A stretch of 64,000 nucleotides of DNA from Streptomyces sp. CB01201 (GCF_002803085.1 NZ_NNBJ01000018.1:34694-98693); one strand, 5' to 3'; positions 16,693 through 24,893 are shown, counted from the first letter of the stretch. The notes: generated by a model from the letters alone, not told the origin. Translations and numbers: made by a program.

Positions 16693-17643
16693 TCAGGCCC
16701 AGAGCTGGCCGTGCAGGGTTTCGATCGCGGCCTCGGTGGTCGGCGCGGTGTAGACGCCGGTCGAGAGGTACTTCCAGCCGCCGTCCGCCACGACGAAGAC
16801 GATGTCGGCGGGGGTGCCCGCCTTGACGGCCTTCCTGCCGACGCCGATCGCCGCGTGCAGGGCGGCGCCGGTGGAGACGCCCGCGAAGATGCCCTCCTGC
16901 TGGAGCAGCTCGCGGGTGCGGGTGACCGCGTCCGCCGAGCCGACCGAGAAGCGGGTGGTCAGGACGGAGGCGTCGTACAGCTCGGGCACGAAGCCCTCGT
17001 CGAGGTTGCGCAGGCCGTAGACCAGGTCGTCGTAGCGGGGTTCGGCGGCGACGATCTGGATGCCGGGGACGTTCTCGCGCAGGTAGCGCCCGACGCCCAT
17101 CAGGGTTCCGGTGGTGCCGAGGCCCGCCACGAAGTGGGTGATGGAGGGCAGATCGGTGAGGATCTCGGGGCCCGTGGTGGCGTAGTGGGCGCCCGCGTTG
17201 TCCGGGTTTCCGTACTGGTAGAGCATCACCCACGACGGGTTCTGCCCGGCCAGTTCCTTGGCGACCCGCACCGCCGTGTTGGAGCCGCCCGCAGCCGGTG
17301 AGGAGACGATCTCGGCGCCCCACATCGCGAGCAGGTCGCGCCGCTCCTGCGAGGTGTTCTCCGGCATCACGCACACGATGCGGTAGCCCTTGAGCTTGGC
17401 GGCCATCGCGAGGGAGATGCCGGTGTTGCCGCTGGTGGGTTCCAGGATGGTGCAGCCCGGCGTCAACCGGCCGTCCTTCTCGGCCTGTTCGACCATGTGG
17501 AGGGCCGGCCGGTCCTTGATGGAGCCGGTCGGGTTGCGGTCCTCCAGCTTGGCCCAGATCCGTACGTCGTCCGAGGGGGACAGGCGCGGGAGCCGGACCA
17601 GCGGGGTGTTGCCGACCGCGGCGAGAGCGGAGTCGTAGCGCAT
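16693..17643 (-). CDS. cysM: CysO-dependent cysteine synthase (CysM)
   Basis: 316 residues, full length. PLP-dependent beta-replacement enzyme: Lys43 in PTGSIKDRPA forms the internal aldimine, TSGNTGISLAM binds the cofactor and GLGTTGTLMGVG its phosphate. In Mycobacterium the CysM orthologue uses O-phosphoserine and the thiocarboxylated carrier CysO rather than free sulfide. Placement 1 bp after cysO, and a mec gene 4 kb away, argue for the same route here rather than a plain O-acetylserine sulfhydrylase. Confidence 0.92.
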   Translation of the reverse strand: MRYDSALAAVGNTPLVRLPRLSPSDDVRIWAKLEDRNPTGSIKDRPALHMVEQAEKDGRLTPGCTILEPTSGNTGISLAMAAKLKGYRIVCVMPENTSQERRDLLAMWGAEIVSSPAAGGSNTAVRVAKELAGQNPSWVMLYQYGNPDNAGAHYATTGPEILTDLPSITHFVAGLGTTGTLMGVGRYLRENVPGIQIVAAEPRYDDLVYGLRNLDEGFVPELYDASVLTTRFSVGSADAVTRTRELLQQEGIFAGVSTGAALHAAIGVGRKAVKAGTPADIVFVVADGGWKYLSTGVYTAPTTEAAIETLHGQLWA

Positions 17644-17644
17644 G

Positions 17645-17923
17645 TCAGACGGAACCGCCCGCGACCGCGGGCAGGATCGTCACGTTGTCGCCGTCGGCGA
17701 GCTGGGTGTTGATGCCGTCGAGGAAGCGGACGTCCTCGTCGTTGAGGTACACGTTCACGAAGCGGCGCAGGTTGTCGCCGTCGACGATGCGCTCGCGGAT
17801 GCCGGTGTGCCGGGCGTCGAGGTCGTTGAAGAGGTCGGCGAGGGTGGCGCCGCTGCCTTCGACGGCCTTGGCGCCGTCGGTGTAGGTGCGGAGGATGGTC
17901 GGGATGCGGACCTCGATGGCCAT
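17645..17923 (-). CDS. cysO: Ubiquitin-like sulfur carrier CysO (MoaD/ThiS family)
   Basis: 92 residues, beta-grasp fold: AIEVRIPTILRTYTDGAKAV, LFNDLDARHTGIRERI, FVNVYLNDEDVRFL, then DGDNVTILPAVAGGSV. The sulfur-bearing Gly-Gly is not the terminus: Ser-Val follows it. A carrier with a masked di-glycine needs a protease before a MoeB-like enzyme can adenylate it, and the JAMM protease Mec is encoded at 21444-21866. It forms an operon with cysM, preceded by a 42-residue leader peptide. Confidence 0.92.
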   Translation of the reverse strand: MAIEVRIPTILRTYTDGAKAVEGSGATLADLFNDLDARHTGIRERIVDGDNLRRFVNVYLNDEDVRFLDGINTQLADGDNVTILPAVAGGSV

Positions 17924-17985
17924 GGCGTGGGCTCCTGATCTAAGGGGAGAGGCAGGTGGGCGCGGCTCGGGCTCGGGTCCGCGCG

Positions 17986-18007
17986 CCGCACGCGCTGGGG
18001 CGTGCGG
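17986..18007 (-). promoter_or_regulatory. Hairpin between leader peptide and cysO
   Basis: Perfect 8-bp stem (17986-17993 with 18000-18007), 6-nt loop, in the 111-nt gap after the leader ORF and before cysO. It has no U-run. It could be part of an attenuation or processing signal coupled to translation of the leader. Confidence 0.45.
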
Positions 18008-18034
18008 TGGTGCGTTGGTGCGGGGCGCGCGGCG

Positions 18035-18163
18035 TCAGACGGCGGCTGCGCGGGCCGTACAGATCGCGCTGGCGAGCCGGCACAGGTCGACGTGCAGCCG
18101 CGCCACGAGCAGCAGGGCGGGGCCGCTGCTCGGCGTCTTGTCGCTCACGTCGTTCGAAACCAT
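18035..18163 (-). CDS. Small leader peptide (sulfur-type), 42 residues
   Basis: ATG at 18163, TGA at 18035-18037. The peptide runs MVSNDVSDKTPSSGPALLLV then ARLHVDLCRLASAICTARAA ending AV. The core LVARLHVDLCRLASAIC matches the small Streptomyces 'putative leader peptides' that precede sulfur-metabolism genes. Two Cys codons (TGC, TGT) lie in the conserved part. Being upstream of cysO-cysM, it probably senses cysteinyl-tRNA or cysteine supply through ribosome pausing. It is too short to be picked up by ordinary ORF calling, so it is easily missed. Confidence 0.85.
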   Translation of the reverse strand: MVSNDVSDKTPSSGPALLLVARLHVDLCRLASAICTARAAAV

Positions 18164-18229
18164 GGGGTCATCGTATAGATTCCCGGTCCGCTTCCCGGAA
18201 TGTGATCCCACATCCTGGACCGATCCCGC

Positions 18230-19045
18230 TCAGGATGTGGGCAGCCCGGGCGCGGGCGGGACGCGGGTGCCGCTCGGCGGCAGGTAGACGACGGTGGGCG
18301 CGCCGGTGACCGGGTGGACGCTCACCTCGGCGTTCACCCCGTACACCTCGGCGAGCAGGTCCGCCGTGAGGACGTCGGCGGGCGGCCCCGAGGCGACCAC
18401 CCGGCCGCCCGCCAGGACGCAGATGCGGTCGCAGTAGTACGCGGCGAGGTTCAGGTCGTGCAGGGCCAGCAGATTGACGGTCCCCAACTCCCTTACCAGG
18501 GACAGGACTTCGAGCTGGTAGCGGATGTCGAGGTGGTTGGTCGGCTCGTCCAGGACGACGACGTCCGGCTGCTGTACGAGGGCCCGGGCCACCAGGGCGC
18601 GCTGGCGTTCGCCGCCGGACAGGGACGGGAAGGGGCGGCCCGCGAGGTCGGCGATGCCGACGCGGGCGAGCGCCTCGCGCACCAGGGCGTGGTCGGCGGT
18701 GGTGTCGGCCTCCCAGAAGCGGTGGTGCGGGGAGCGGCCCATGGCGACGATCTCGTGGACGCTCAGCTCGATGCTCCCGGCGTCGGCGTCCTGCGGGACG
18801 GTCGCGATGCGGCGGGCGCGGGCCTTGACCGGCAGCGCGTGCAGGTCGGCACCGTCGAGCAGGACGCGTCCGGCGGTGGGGCGCAGGGCGGCGTAGACAC
18901 AGCGGAGCAGCGTGGTCTTGCCGCTGCCGTTGGGGCCGACCAGGCCGACCGTCTCGCCGTCGGCGGCGCCCAGGGTGATGTCGTGCAGCAGGGCGCGGCC
19001 CTGGGGCGTGGTGTACGAGAGCGACTCGGTGCGCAGCGTGGTCAT
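18230..19045 (-). CDS. Corrinoid/siderophore-type ABC importer, ATP-binding protein
   Basis: 271 residues. Walker A (GPNGSGKTT), signature (SLSGGERQRALVARA) and Walker B (VVVLDEPTNHLD) are complete; overall FecE/BtuD-like. It powers the permease encoded just upstream, with which it overlaps by 4 bp (ATGA). The importer operon begins with a cobalamin riboswitch, which points to vitamin B12 or another corrinoid, or cobalt-related uptake, rather than a siderophore. The start at ATG 19045 (MTTLRTESLSY) is fixed by this overlap. Confidence 0.9.
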   Translation of the reverse strand: MTTLRTESLSYTTPQGRALLHDITLGAADGETVGLVGPNGSGKTTLLRCVYAALRPTAGRVLLDGADLHALPVKARARRIATVPQDADAGSIELSVHEIVAMGRSPHHRFWEADTTADHALVREALARVGIADLAGRPFPSLSGGERQRALVARALVQQPDVVVLDEPTNHLDIRYQLEVLSLVRELGTVNLLALHDLNLAAYYCDRICVLAGGRVVASGPPADVLTADLLAEVYGVNAEVSVHPVTGAPTVVYLPPSGTRVPPAPGLPTS

Positions 19046-20070
19046 GCGGGGCCTCCTTCGGCCCGGGTGCCGCGGCCGCGCAGCATCCACAGGAAGAACG
19101 GGCCGCCGGTGAGCGCGGTGAGGACGCCGACGGGAATGTCCTGCGGCGCGGCGACGGTCCGGGCCGCGAGGTCGGCGAGGACGAGGAAGGCGGCGCCGCC
19201 GAGGGCCACGACGGGCAGCAGCGTGCGGTGGGCGGCGCCGACGACCAGGCGGGCGGCGTGCGGGACCATCAGGCCGACGAAGCCGATCGCCCCGGTGTAG
19301 GCGACGAGGACGCCGGTCAGCAGCGAGGCGAGCACGAAGACCCCGGCGCGGAAGCGGCCGGTGTCGAGGCCGAGGACGCCGGCGCCCTCCTCGCCGACGA
19401 GGAGCAGGTCGAGCGGGCGGGCCAGGGCGATCAGGACGAGCGTGCCGAGGACGAGGGCGACGGCGGGCAGCGCGAGCATGTCCCAGCGGGCGCCGCCGAG
19501 TCCGCCGAGCGTCCAGTGCAGGACTTCCTGCGCGTGTTCGGCGCTGGCCGAGGTGACCAGGATGAGGCTGGTGAGCGCGGACAGGACGTACGAGACGGCG
19601 ACTCCGGCGAGCACCAGGCGCCCGCCCGTCATGGAGCCCGCGCGCCGGGCCAGGGCGTACACGAGGACGAGGGCGGCGAGCGCGCCGGCGAAGGCGGCGG
19701 CCGGCAGGGCGACGGTGGTGGCCACCCCGGCGCCGATGCCGAGCACGATCACGGCGACGGCTCCGGCGGAGGCCCCGCTGGAGACGCCGAGCAGGAAGGG
19801 GTCGGCGAGCGGGTTGCGCACCAGGGCCTGGAGCACGGTCCCGATGACGGCGAGCCCGGCGCCGGTGACGGCGCCGAGCACCACGCGGGGCGCCCTGACT
19901 TCCAGGACGATCGTGCGGTACGGGCTCGGCTCGGCGCGGCCGGTGACGATGGCGAGCACCTGGCCGGTGGGAATCCGCACCGACCCGAGCGCGAGCCCGG
20001 CGACGGCCGCGGCGAGGAGGACGAGGGCGAGCCCCACGAGGACGAGCGGGTAGCGCGAGCGCGTCGTCAT
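19042..20070 (-). CDS. Corrinoid/siderophore-type ABC importer, permease (FecCD family)
   Basis: 342 residues, about ten transmembrane helices, typical BtuC/FecD type. Conserved blocks: RAPRVVLGAVTGAGLAVIGT, VLQALVRNPLADPFLLGVSS-GASAGAV, and the C-terminal IGFVGLMVPHAARLVVGAAH. One permease gene only, so the channel is a homodimer. The start at ATG 20070 is placed 190 bp after the binding-protein stop, a GC-rich gap on the same strand; the operon reading is therefore probable but a weak internal terminator is possible. Confidence 0.92.
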   Translation of the reverse strand: MTTRSRYPLVLVGLALVLLAAAVAGLALGSVRIPTGQVLAIVTGRAEPSPYRTIVLEVRAPRVVLGAVTGAGLAVIGTVLQALVRNPLADPFLLGVSSGASAGAVAVIVLGIGAGVATTVALPAAAFAGALAALVLVYALARRAGSMTGGRLVLAGVAVSYVLSALTSLILVTSASAEHAQEVLHWTLGGLGGARWDMLALPAVALVLGTLVLIALARPLDLLLVGEEGAGVLGLDTGRFRAGVFVLASLLTGVLVAYTGAIGFVGLMVPHAARLVVGAAHRTLLPVVALGGAAFLVLADLAARTVAAPQDIPVGVLTALTGGPFFLWMLRGRGTRAEGGPA

Positions 20071-20260
20071 GCGCGGGCCCTCCCGCCCTCGGGCCGGAGG
20101 GTTTGCCCGCGCAGGCACCGGGCGTGCGGGTGCCCGCGCGTCCCCGCGTCCGCCGGGGCCGGCCGCGGGCCGCGGGTGCGGGTGGCCCCGGCGGACGCGG
20201 TCCCGCTCGGCGGCCGGTGCGGGGCGCAGGGCTCCCCGTCCCCCGCTCGCGGCGGCACCC

Positions 20261-21235
20261 TCACTTCCCCGCCCCGAGCTGCGCCGCCAGCTTGGCGACC
20301 GCGTCCGGGGCCCGTACGCCGGTGACCATGTCGGAGAGCGGCAGGACGGCGAAGCGGTTGTTCTTGACGGCGGGGACGGAGGCGAGGGCCGGGTCGTCGC
20401 GCAGGCGCTTCTTCTTGGCGTCCACGCTGGTGCCGCCGTAGTCGAGGATCAGGATGGTCTCGGGGGCGCGGGCGACGACGTTCTCCCAGCTCGCGTCGCC
20501 GAAGGACCGCGTCTTCAGGTCGTCGGCGAAGACGTTGCGGCCGCCCGCGCGGGTCACGATGTCGTTGCCTATGCCCTTGCCGCCCACGGTGAACGCCGTC
20601 TTGTCGCCGCTGTCGTAGACGAAGACGGGGGTGGGCGTCTTGTCCTTGCGTGCCGTGCGGGTGCGGTCGTTGGTGGCCTCGGCCGAGCGGATCCAGGACT
20701 CCGCGCGGTCACCGACGCCGAAGGTGCGGCCCACCTCGCGGACCTCCTGGTACACGTCGTCCATCGTGGTCGCGGCGCCCTTGGGGCAGTTCTCCACGTT
20801 GAGGCGGGACTTGATGCCGCTCTTGGCGAGCGCCTCGCGCGCGCGGCCCTCGCCCGCGGCGAAGGCGGAGGCGTAGCCGCCGTAGACGAAGTCCGGGTTC
20901 ACCGAGAGGAGCTTCTCGTACGAGGGGTATTCGGCGGCCAGGACCGGGACCGAGCGGTAGTCCGCCGCGTACTGCGGCAGCACCTTGTCGTCCAAGTAGG
21001 CAGTCCCGGCAAGGGACTTGGCGAGGCCGAGCGCCAGCATCACCTCGGTGGCGTGCTGGTTCATGGTCACCGCCCGCTTCGGGGGCGCGGTGTACGTCGT
21101 GGTCACCCCGCAGTTGGTGACCGTGTAGGGGAAGCCGGGGGCGGACGCGCCGCCGGCTTCGGGCTTCGCCTGGGTGGTGCACGCGGCGAGCGGGAACAGC
21201 AGGGCGGCGGCCAGGGCCGCACGGCGCCAGAGCAT
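20261..21235 (-). CDS. Corrinoid/siderophore-type ABC substrate-binding lipoprotein
   Basis: 324 residues. Signal peptide with lipobox LAAC (Cys19). The mature part is a class III (BtuF/FecB-like) binding protein: PPKRAVTMNQHATEVMLALG, GLAKSLAGTAYLDD, NPDFVYGGYASAF and DASWENVVARAPETILILDY. Directly preceded by a cobalamin riboswitch and followed by permease and ATPase genes, it most likely captures corrinoids. SD GGAGG (21245-21249) lies 9 nt before the ATG, next to a hairpin of the riboswitch platform. Confidence 0.9.
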   Translation of the reverse strand: MLWRRAALAAALLFPLAACTTQAKPEAGGASAPGFPYTVTNCGVTTTYTAPPKRAVTMNQHATEVMLALGLAKSLAGTAYLDDKVLPQYAADYRSVPVLAAEYPSYEKLLSVNPDFVYGGYASAFAAGEGRAREALAKSGIKSRLNVENCPKGAATTMDDVYQEVREVGRTFGVGDRAESWIRSAEATNDRTRTARKDKTPTPVFVYDSGDKTAFTVGGKGIGNDIVTRAGGRNVFADDLKTRSFGDASWENVVARAPETILILDYGGTSVDAKKKRLRDDPALASVPAVKNNRFAVLPLSDMVTGVRAPDAVAKLAAQLGAGK

Positions 21236-21250
21236 GACTGAGCTCCTCCA

Positions 21251-21387
21251 AGGGGATTTCCACGTCCCCTGTCGTCGGGAGAAGGCGGCAGGTCAGTTCC
21301 TGGCTTCCGGCTCCGCGGGTTCGCCGCGGGGCCGGTCACAGTGGCGGGACCGTGCCGGATTCGCACCGGCTTCCTGGTCCTGCCGCC
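21251..21387 (-). promoter_or_regulatory. Cobalamin (B12) riboswitch
   Basis: On the minus strand the closing stem GGCGGCAGG/CCTGCCGCC (21379-21387 with 21284-21292) encloses the core GAAGCCGGTGCGAATCCGGC, the B12 box GCCACTGTGA and AAGCCAGGAACTGACCTGCC: the class hallmark. Downstream, a hairpin with 6-bp arms (21251-21256 and 21265-21270) abuts the GGAGG SD of the binding-protein gene, so control of translation initiation is likely, with B12 turning expression off. Confidence 0.93.
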
Positions 21388-21443
21388 CGATGATCGAAAA
21401 GTGCGTAGGCACAGTATGCGGGATCACCGGGCGCGCGTATCCG

Positions 21444-21866
21444 TCAGTAGGCCTCTACGACCCTTACGTCTTCCTCCGTGATCACGCCGTCCACGATGCG
21501 GTACGAGCGGAACTGGAACTCCCCGGCCCCGTCGGTGTCCGCCGTCGAGACCAGGACGTAGTGCGCGCCGGGTTCGTTGGCGTACGTCACGTCGGTGCGC
21601 GAGGGGTAGGCCTCGGTCGCGGTGTGGGAGTGGTAGACGATGACCGGCTCCTCGTCGCGGTCGTCCATCTCGCGGTAGAGCTTCAGCAGGTCCTGCGAGT
21701 CGAACTCGTAGAACGTGGGCGAGCGGGCGGCGTTCAGCATCGGGATGAAGCGCTCGGCGCGGCCGGTGCCCGCCGGGCCCGCGACCACACCGCACGCCTC
21801 GTCGGGGTGGTCGGCGCGGGCGTGCGCGACGAGCTGGTCGTACAGGGCCTGGGTGATGGTCAGCAT
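21444..21866 (-). CDS. mec: JAMM/MPN+ peptidase Mec (CysO-cysteine protease)
   Basis: 140 residues. Zinc site HSHTATEAYPSRTD (the HxHx7SxxD of MPN+/JAMM) with an upstream Glu in DEACGVVAGP. In Mycobacterium, Mec+ cleaves cysteine from the CysO C-terminus after CysM has added it. In this organism it may also expose the Gly-Gly of CysO, which ends ...GGSV. ATG 21866 gives MLTITQALYD; an in-frame ATG six codons upstream would begin inside a 21-bp hairpin. It is separated from cysO-cysM by the B12 importer operon. Confidence 0.9.
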   Translation of the reverse strand: MLTITQALYDQLVAHARADHPDEACGVVAGPAGTGRAERFIPMLNAARSPTFYEFDSQDLLKLYREMDDRDEEPVIVYHSHTATEAYPSRTDVTYANEPGAHYVLVSTADTDGAGEFQFRSYRIVDGVITEEDVRVVEAY

Positions 21867-21881
21867 GTCGGCAAGGATAAG

Positions 21882-21928
21882 CATGCGGGCCGTTCCGTAT
21901 CGAGGTGCGATACGGAACGGCCCGCATG
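21882..21928 (-). terminator. 21-bp perfect hairpin between permease stop and mec start
   Basis: Arms 21882-21902 and 21908-21928 are fully complementary, loop AGGTG. It lies 26 nt beyond the permease stop on the minus strand, as expected for its terminator, yet ends only 15 nt before the mec start, leaving almost no room for a mec promoter. Confidence 0.85.
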
Positions 21929-21954
21929 ATGAGAACGCGCAGGTCAGCCTGGCA

Positions 21955-23418
21955 TCAGCTGCGCTTGGCGAACGCCTTGTTCTCGGGGTTCTTGGCCTTG
22001 AGGACCAGGTAGGAGACACCGAGGATCAGGGCCCACAGCGGCGCGCAGTACAGCGAGACGCGGGAGTCCTTGTCGATGCCCATCATCACGATGACCATGA
22101 AGATGAAGAGCAGTGCGAACCAGCTGGTGTACGGGGCGCCGGGGGCGCGGAAGCTGGACTGCGGCAGCGCTCCGGCGTCCGCCTGGCGGCGGTAGCGGAT
22201 CTGGCAGACGAGGATCATGATCCAGGCCCACATGCCGGAGATGGTGGCGAAGGAGACCACGTAGTCGAAGGCCTTGCCGGGCGCCACGTAGTTGATCCAC
22301 ACGCCGACCAGCATGAGGGCGGCGGAGACCGTGGTGCCGACCAGCGGCGTGCCGCTCTTGGTCAGCTTGGTGAAGACCTTCGGGCCCTGGCCGTTGAGCG
22401 CGAGGTCGCGCAGCATGCGGCCGGTGGAGTACATGCCCGAGTTGCAGGAGGAGAGCGCGGCGGTCAGCACGACGAAGTTGACGATGCCCGCGCCGACGCC
22501 GAGGCCCATCTTCTGGAACGCCGCGACGAAGGGGCTGACGCCCGGCTGGAACTCGTGCCACGGGACGACCGAGAGGATCATGATCAGGGCGCCGATGTAG
22601 AAGACGGCGATGCGCCACGGCACGGTGTTGATGGCCTTGGGCAGGGTCTTCTCGGGGTCCTTGGACTCGCCCGCCGTCACACCGACCAGCTCGACGGCGA
22701 GGAAGGCGAACATGACGATCTGGAGGGTCATCAGCGTGCCGCCGATGCCCTTGGGGAAGAACCCGCCGTCGTTCCACAGGTTGGCGACGGTGGCGGTGTC
22801 CGCGGCGTCCGAGAAGCCGACGGTGAGGATGCCGGCGCAGATCAGGATCATGCCGACGATGGCGGTCACCTTGACCATGGAGAACCAGAACTCCAGCTCG
22901 CCGAAGAGCTTCACGGAGATGAGGTTCACGGCGTACAGGATGAGCGTGAAGATCAGCGCGTAGGCCCATTGCGGGATGCTGCCGTGGGTCCAGAAGGACA
23001 TGTACTGGGCGGCCGCGGTCACTTCGGTGATGCCGGTGACGACCCAGAAGAGCCAGTACGTCCAGCCGGTCACGAAGCCCCAGAACGGGCCGATGAACTC
23101 ACGGGCGTACTCCGAGAAGGAGCCCGACACCGGGCGGTACATGAGCAGCTCGCCGAGGGCGCGCATGATGAAGAAGATGACCAGGCCCGCGATGGCGTAG
23201 GCCAGGATGAGGCTGGGGCCGGCCTTCGAGATGGCCTTGCCCGCGCCGAGGAACAGGCCGGTGCCGATGGCACCGCCGATCGCGATCATCTGGATCTGCC
23301 GGGCCCCGAGGCCCCGCTGGTATCCCTCGCCCGAGCCTTCGCCCGAGCCGTGGGCGGTCCCCGCGGCCTCATTGCCGGCAGGACGGTCGTCGTGCTTGTC
23401 GACCTGCGCTGAGGTCAT
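21955..23418 (-). CDS. Amino-acid permease, APC superfamily
   Basis: 487 residues, about twelve transmembrane helices after a 35-residue soluble, Gly/Glu-rich N-terminus. The APC/AAT signature is clear: RQIQMIAIGGAIGTGLFLGA, GKAISKAGPSL, LGELLMYRPVSGSFSEYARE and FWGFVTGWTYWLFWVV. These resemble GabP, AnsP and D-serine/D-alanine/glycine permeases, so a proton-coupled importer of small neutral amino acids is likely; the exact substrate cannot be read. The gene stands alone with a 319-bp upstream region and a strong hairpin terminator. Confidence 0.9.
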   Translation of the reverse strand: MTSAQVDKHDDRPAGNEAAGTAHGSGEGSGEGYQRGLGARQIQMIAIGGAIGTGLFLGAGKAISKAGPSLILAYAIAGLVIFFIMRALGELLMYRPVSGSFSEYAREFIGPFWGFVTGWTYWLFWVVTGITEVTAAAQYMSFWTHGSIPQWAYALIFTLILYAVNLISVKLFGELEFWFSMVKVTAIVGMILICAGILTVGFSDAADTATVANLWNDGGFFPKGIGGTLMTLQIVMFAFLAVELVGVTAGESKDPEKTLPKAINTVPWRIAVFYIGALIMILSVVPWHEFQPGVSPFVAAFQKMGLGVGAGIVNFVVLTAALSSCNSGMYSTGRMLRDLALNGQGPKVFTKLTKSGTPLVGTTVSAALMLVGVWINYVAPGKAFDYVVSFATISGMWAWIMILVCQIRYRRQADAGALPQSSFRAPGAPYTSWFALLFIFMVIVMMGIDKDSRVSLYCAPLWALILGVSYLVLKAKNPENKAFAKRS

Positions 23419-23737
23419 GGTGGTGCGCCTTTCTCCATGCCGACCCGTCCGCCTCGGTCACGAAGCGACGGATCAGGTCCTGATCCCCCCGGATATGGAT
23501 GGAGTGCCACCGGCGGTCAGCCGGTCGAAGCGCCCCCGGGAACATGGGTGGCGTCCCCGGGTGGTCGTGAAGATTTATCACGGGCTTATGGGTGATCCCC
23601 AGTTGCCTTTGTGGCGCACACCACAGGAAGAAGCGGACAAAAGTCCCTCGACATGACAAAGCAGGTCGATGTGGTGATGCGATCGTTATACGGATTTGAG
23701 CGTCCGCTGAGCGAACGGCCATCCAGAGGCCGATCGG
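23419..23737. other. Intergenic region upstream of the amino-acid permease
   Basis: 319 bp without a convincing gene. It is less GC-rich than its surroundings (for example TTATACGGATTTGAGC near 23690 and GATTTATCACGGG near 23572), so it probably holds the permease promoter and leader. No recognisable riboswitch was found. Confidence 0.5.
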
Positions 23738-24319
23738 TCAGGGCATGAGCGTTTCGATGAGTGTTTCCTGGAGCACACCGAGCCACAGGTACGCCATCAC
23801 CATCGGCTTGCGCGGATCGTCGTCCGGCAGCCGGTACAGCTCGCCGCTCTCGTCCTCGTCGGTCACGTCCAGGCGGGTGCCGATGGTCAGGCGCAGATCG
23901 TTGAGCGCGCCCAGCCAGTGCCGCGAGTCCTCGGCGGCCAGCTTCAGGACCGCCCCGCCGTCGCCCCCGGGGGTCAGCGAGTCGAGGCCGTGGACCACCG
24001 CGAGGGCGTCGGCGCGCTTGCGGGCCCGCAGGTCGTTCTCGGTGAACCGCCTGAACTCGCTTGATTTGGCGCGCAGTTCATCGCTCTCCTCGCTCGCGTA
24101 GGCCTCGGGGAAGAGGCGGGCGAGCGCCGGGTCGGCGGGCGGTTCGCTCGGGCCCTCGGCGAACAGGGCGGCCAGCGGGTCCTCGTCCTCGGCCGGCTCG
24201 TCGCCCGGCCCGATGAGTTCGAGCAGCTGGACGGCGAGCGAGCGCAGGATGGCGATCTCGACCTCGTCGAGCGCGACGGCCGCGCCACCGCGGGGCAGCG
24301 CCTCGAAGTGCCCGGCCAT
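23738..24319 (-). CDS. DUF2017 family protein
   Basis: 193 residues, mostly acidic and helical. Features: ALDEVEIAILRSLAVQLLEL near the N-terminus, an acidic central part, FRRFTENDLRARKRADALAV, and the C-terminal WLGALNDLRLTIGTRLDVTD. This matches DUF2017, an actinobacterial family usually encoded next to clpS. The overlap TGATG with the clpS stop implies co-translation and a role linked to ClpS/Clp proteolysis, but no biochemical function is known to me. Its end is within 320 bp of the permease promoter region, on the same strand. Confidence 0.85.
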   Translation of the reverse strand: MAGHFEALPRGGAAVALDEVEIAILRSLAVQLLELIGPGDEPAEDEDPLAALFAEGPSEPPADPALARLFPEAYASEESDELRAKSSEFRRFTENDLRARKRADALAVVHGLDSLTPGGDGGAVLKLAAEDSRHWLGALNDLRLTIGTRLDVTDEDESGELYRLPDDDPRKPMVMAYLWLGVLQETLIETLMP

Positions 24320-24624
24320 CAGCCGCGGTCCTGGGTGAGCGTGGCCCACAGGCCGTAGCCGTGCATCGCCTGCACGTCGCGTTCCATCTCCTCGCGGCTG
24401 CCGCTGGAGACCACGGCCCGTCCCTTGTGGTGCACATCGAGCATCAGCTTGTGGGCCTTGTCCTTCGAGTAGCCGAAGTAGGACTGGAAGACGTACTGCA
24501 CATAGCTCATGAGGTTGACGGGATCGTTGTGCACGAGCGTCACCCAGGGCACGTCCGGCTCGGCGACGGGAAGACTCGACTCCGCCGACTCGGGGCGTTC
24601 GATCTCTACCGGGGCAACGCTCAC
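24319..24624 (-). CDS. clpS: ATP-dependent Clp protease adaptor ClpS
   Basis: 101 residues. ClpS delivers N-degron substrates to ClpA/ClpC. The core WVTLVHNDPVNLMSYVQYVF with the N-degron pocket residues, then FGYSKDKAHKLMLDVHHKGR and the C-terminal EEMERDVQAMHGYGLWATL, are fully conserved. The start is taken as GTG 24624 (MSVAPVEIERPE); upstream in-frame codons encode an unrelated Pro/Arg-rich sequence. First gene of a clpS-DUF2017 pair, divergent from pncB with a 269-bp shared promoter region. Confidence 0.95.
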   Translation of the reverse strand: MSVAPVEIERPESAESSLPVAEPDVPWVTLVHNDPVNLMSYVQYVFQSYFGYSKDKAHKLMLDVHHKGRAVVSSGSREEMERDVQAMHGYGLWATLTQDRG

Positions 24625-24893
24625 GACTCTGGGCGACCTTGTCTGTTGTGCCGGGTCCGGGGACTGCCCCCGGGGAAGTGCGACGCCGGGGGCCCGGGAG
24701 AGGCCCCCCGGGAATGACAGCCACGGCCTCCATGCTGCCACCCGGGGCCGGTCATCGCACAAACGGACCCTAGAAATCGTCAGAGTGACGAGTATTCGGG
24801 GTAGCATCCCCCCAGGCCCCAGCTTTCGGGGCCGGTGACCGAATACCCGGCCGGCGTGTGCCCGGCCCGGACGAAAGTGCGAGGTGGCTCGCT

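Noticed and set aside
20071..20260. Extra gene between B12-type permease and binding protein
   Set aside because: No open frame with start, SD and sensible composition on either strand; GC-rich spacer only.
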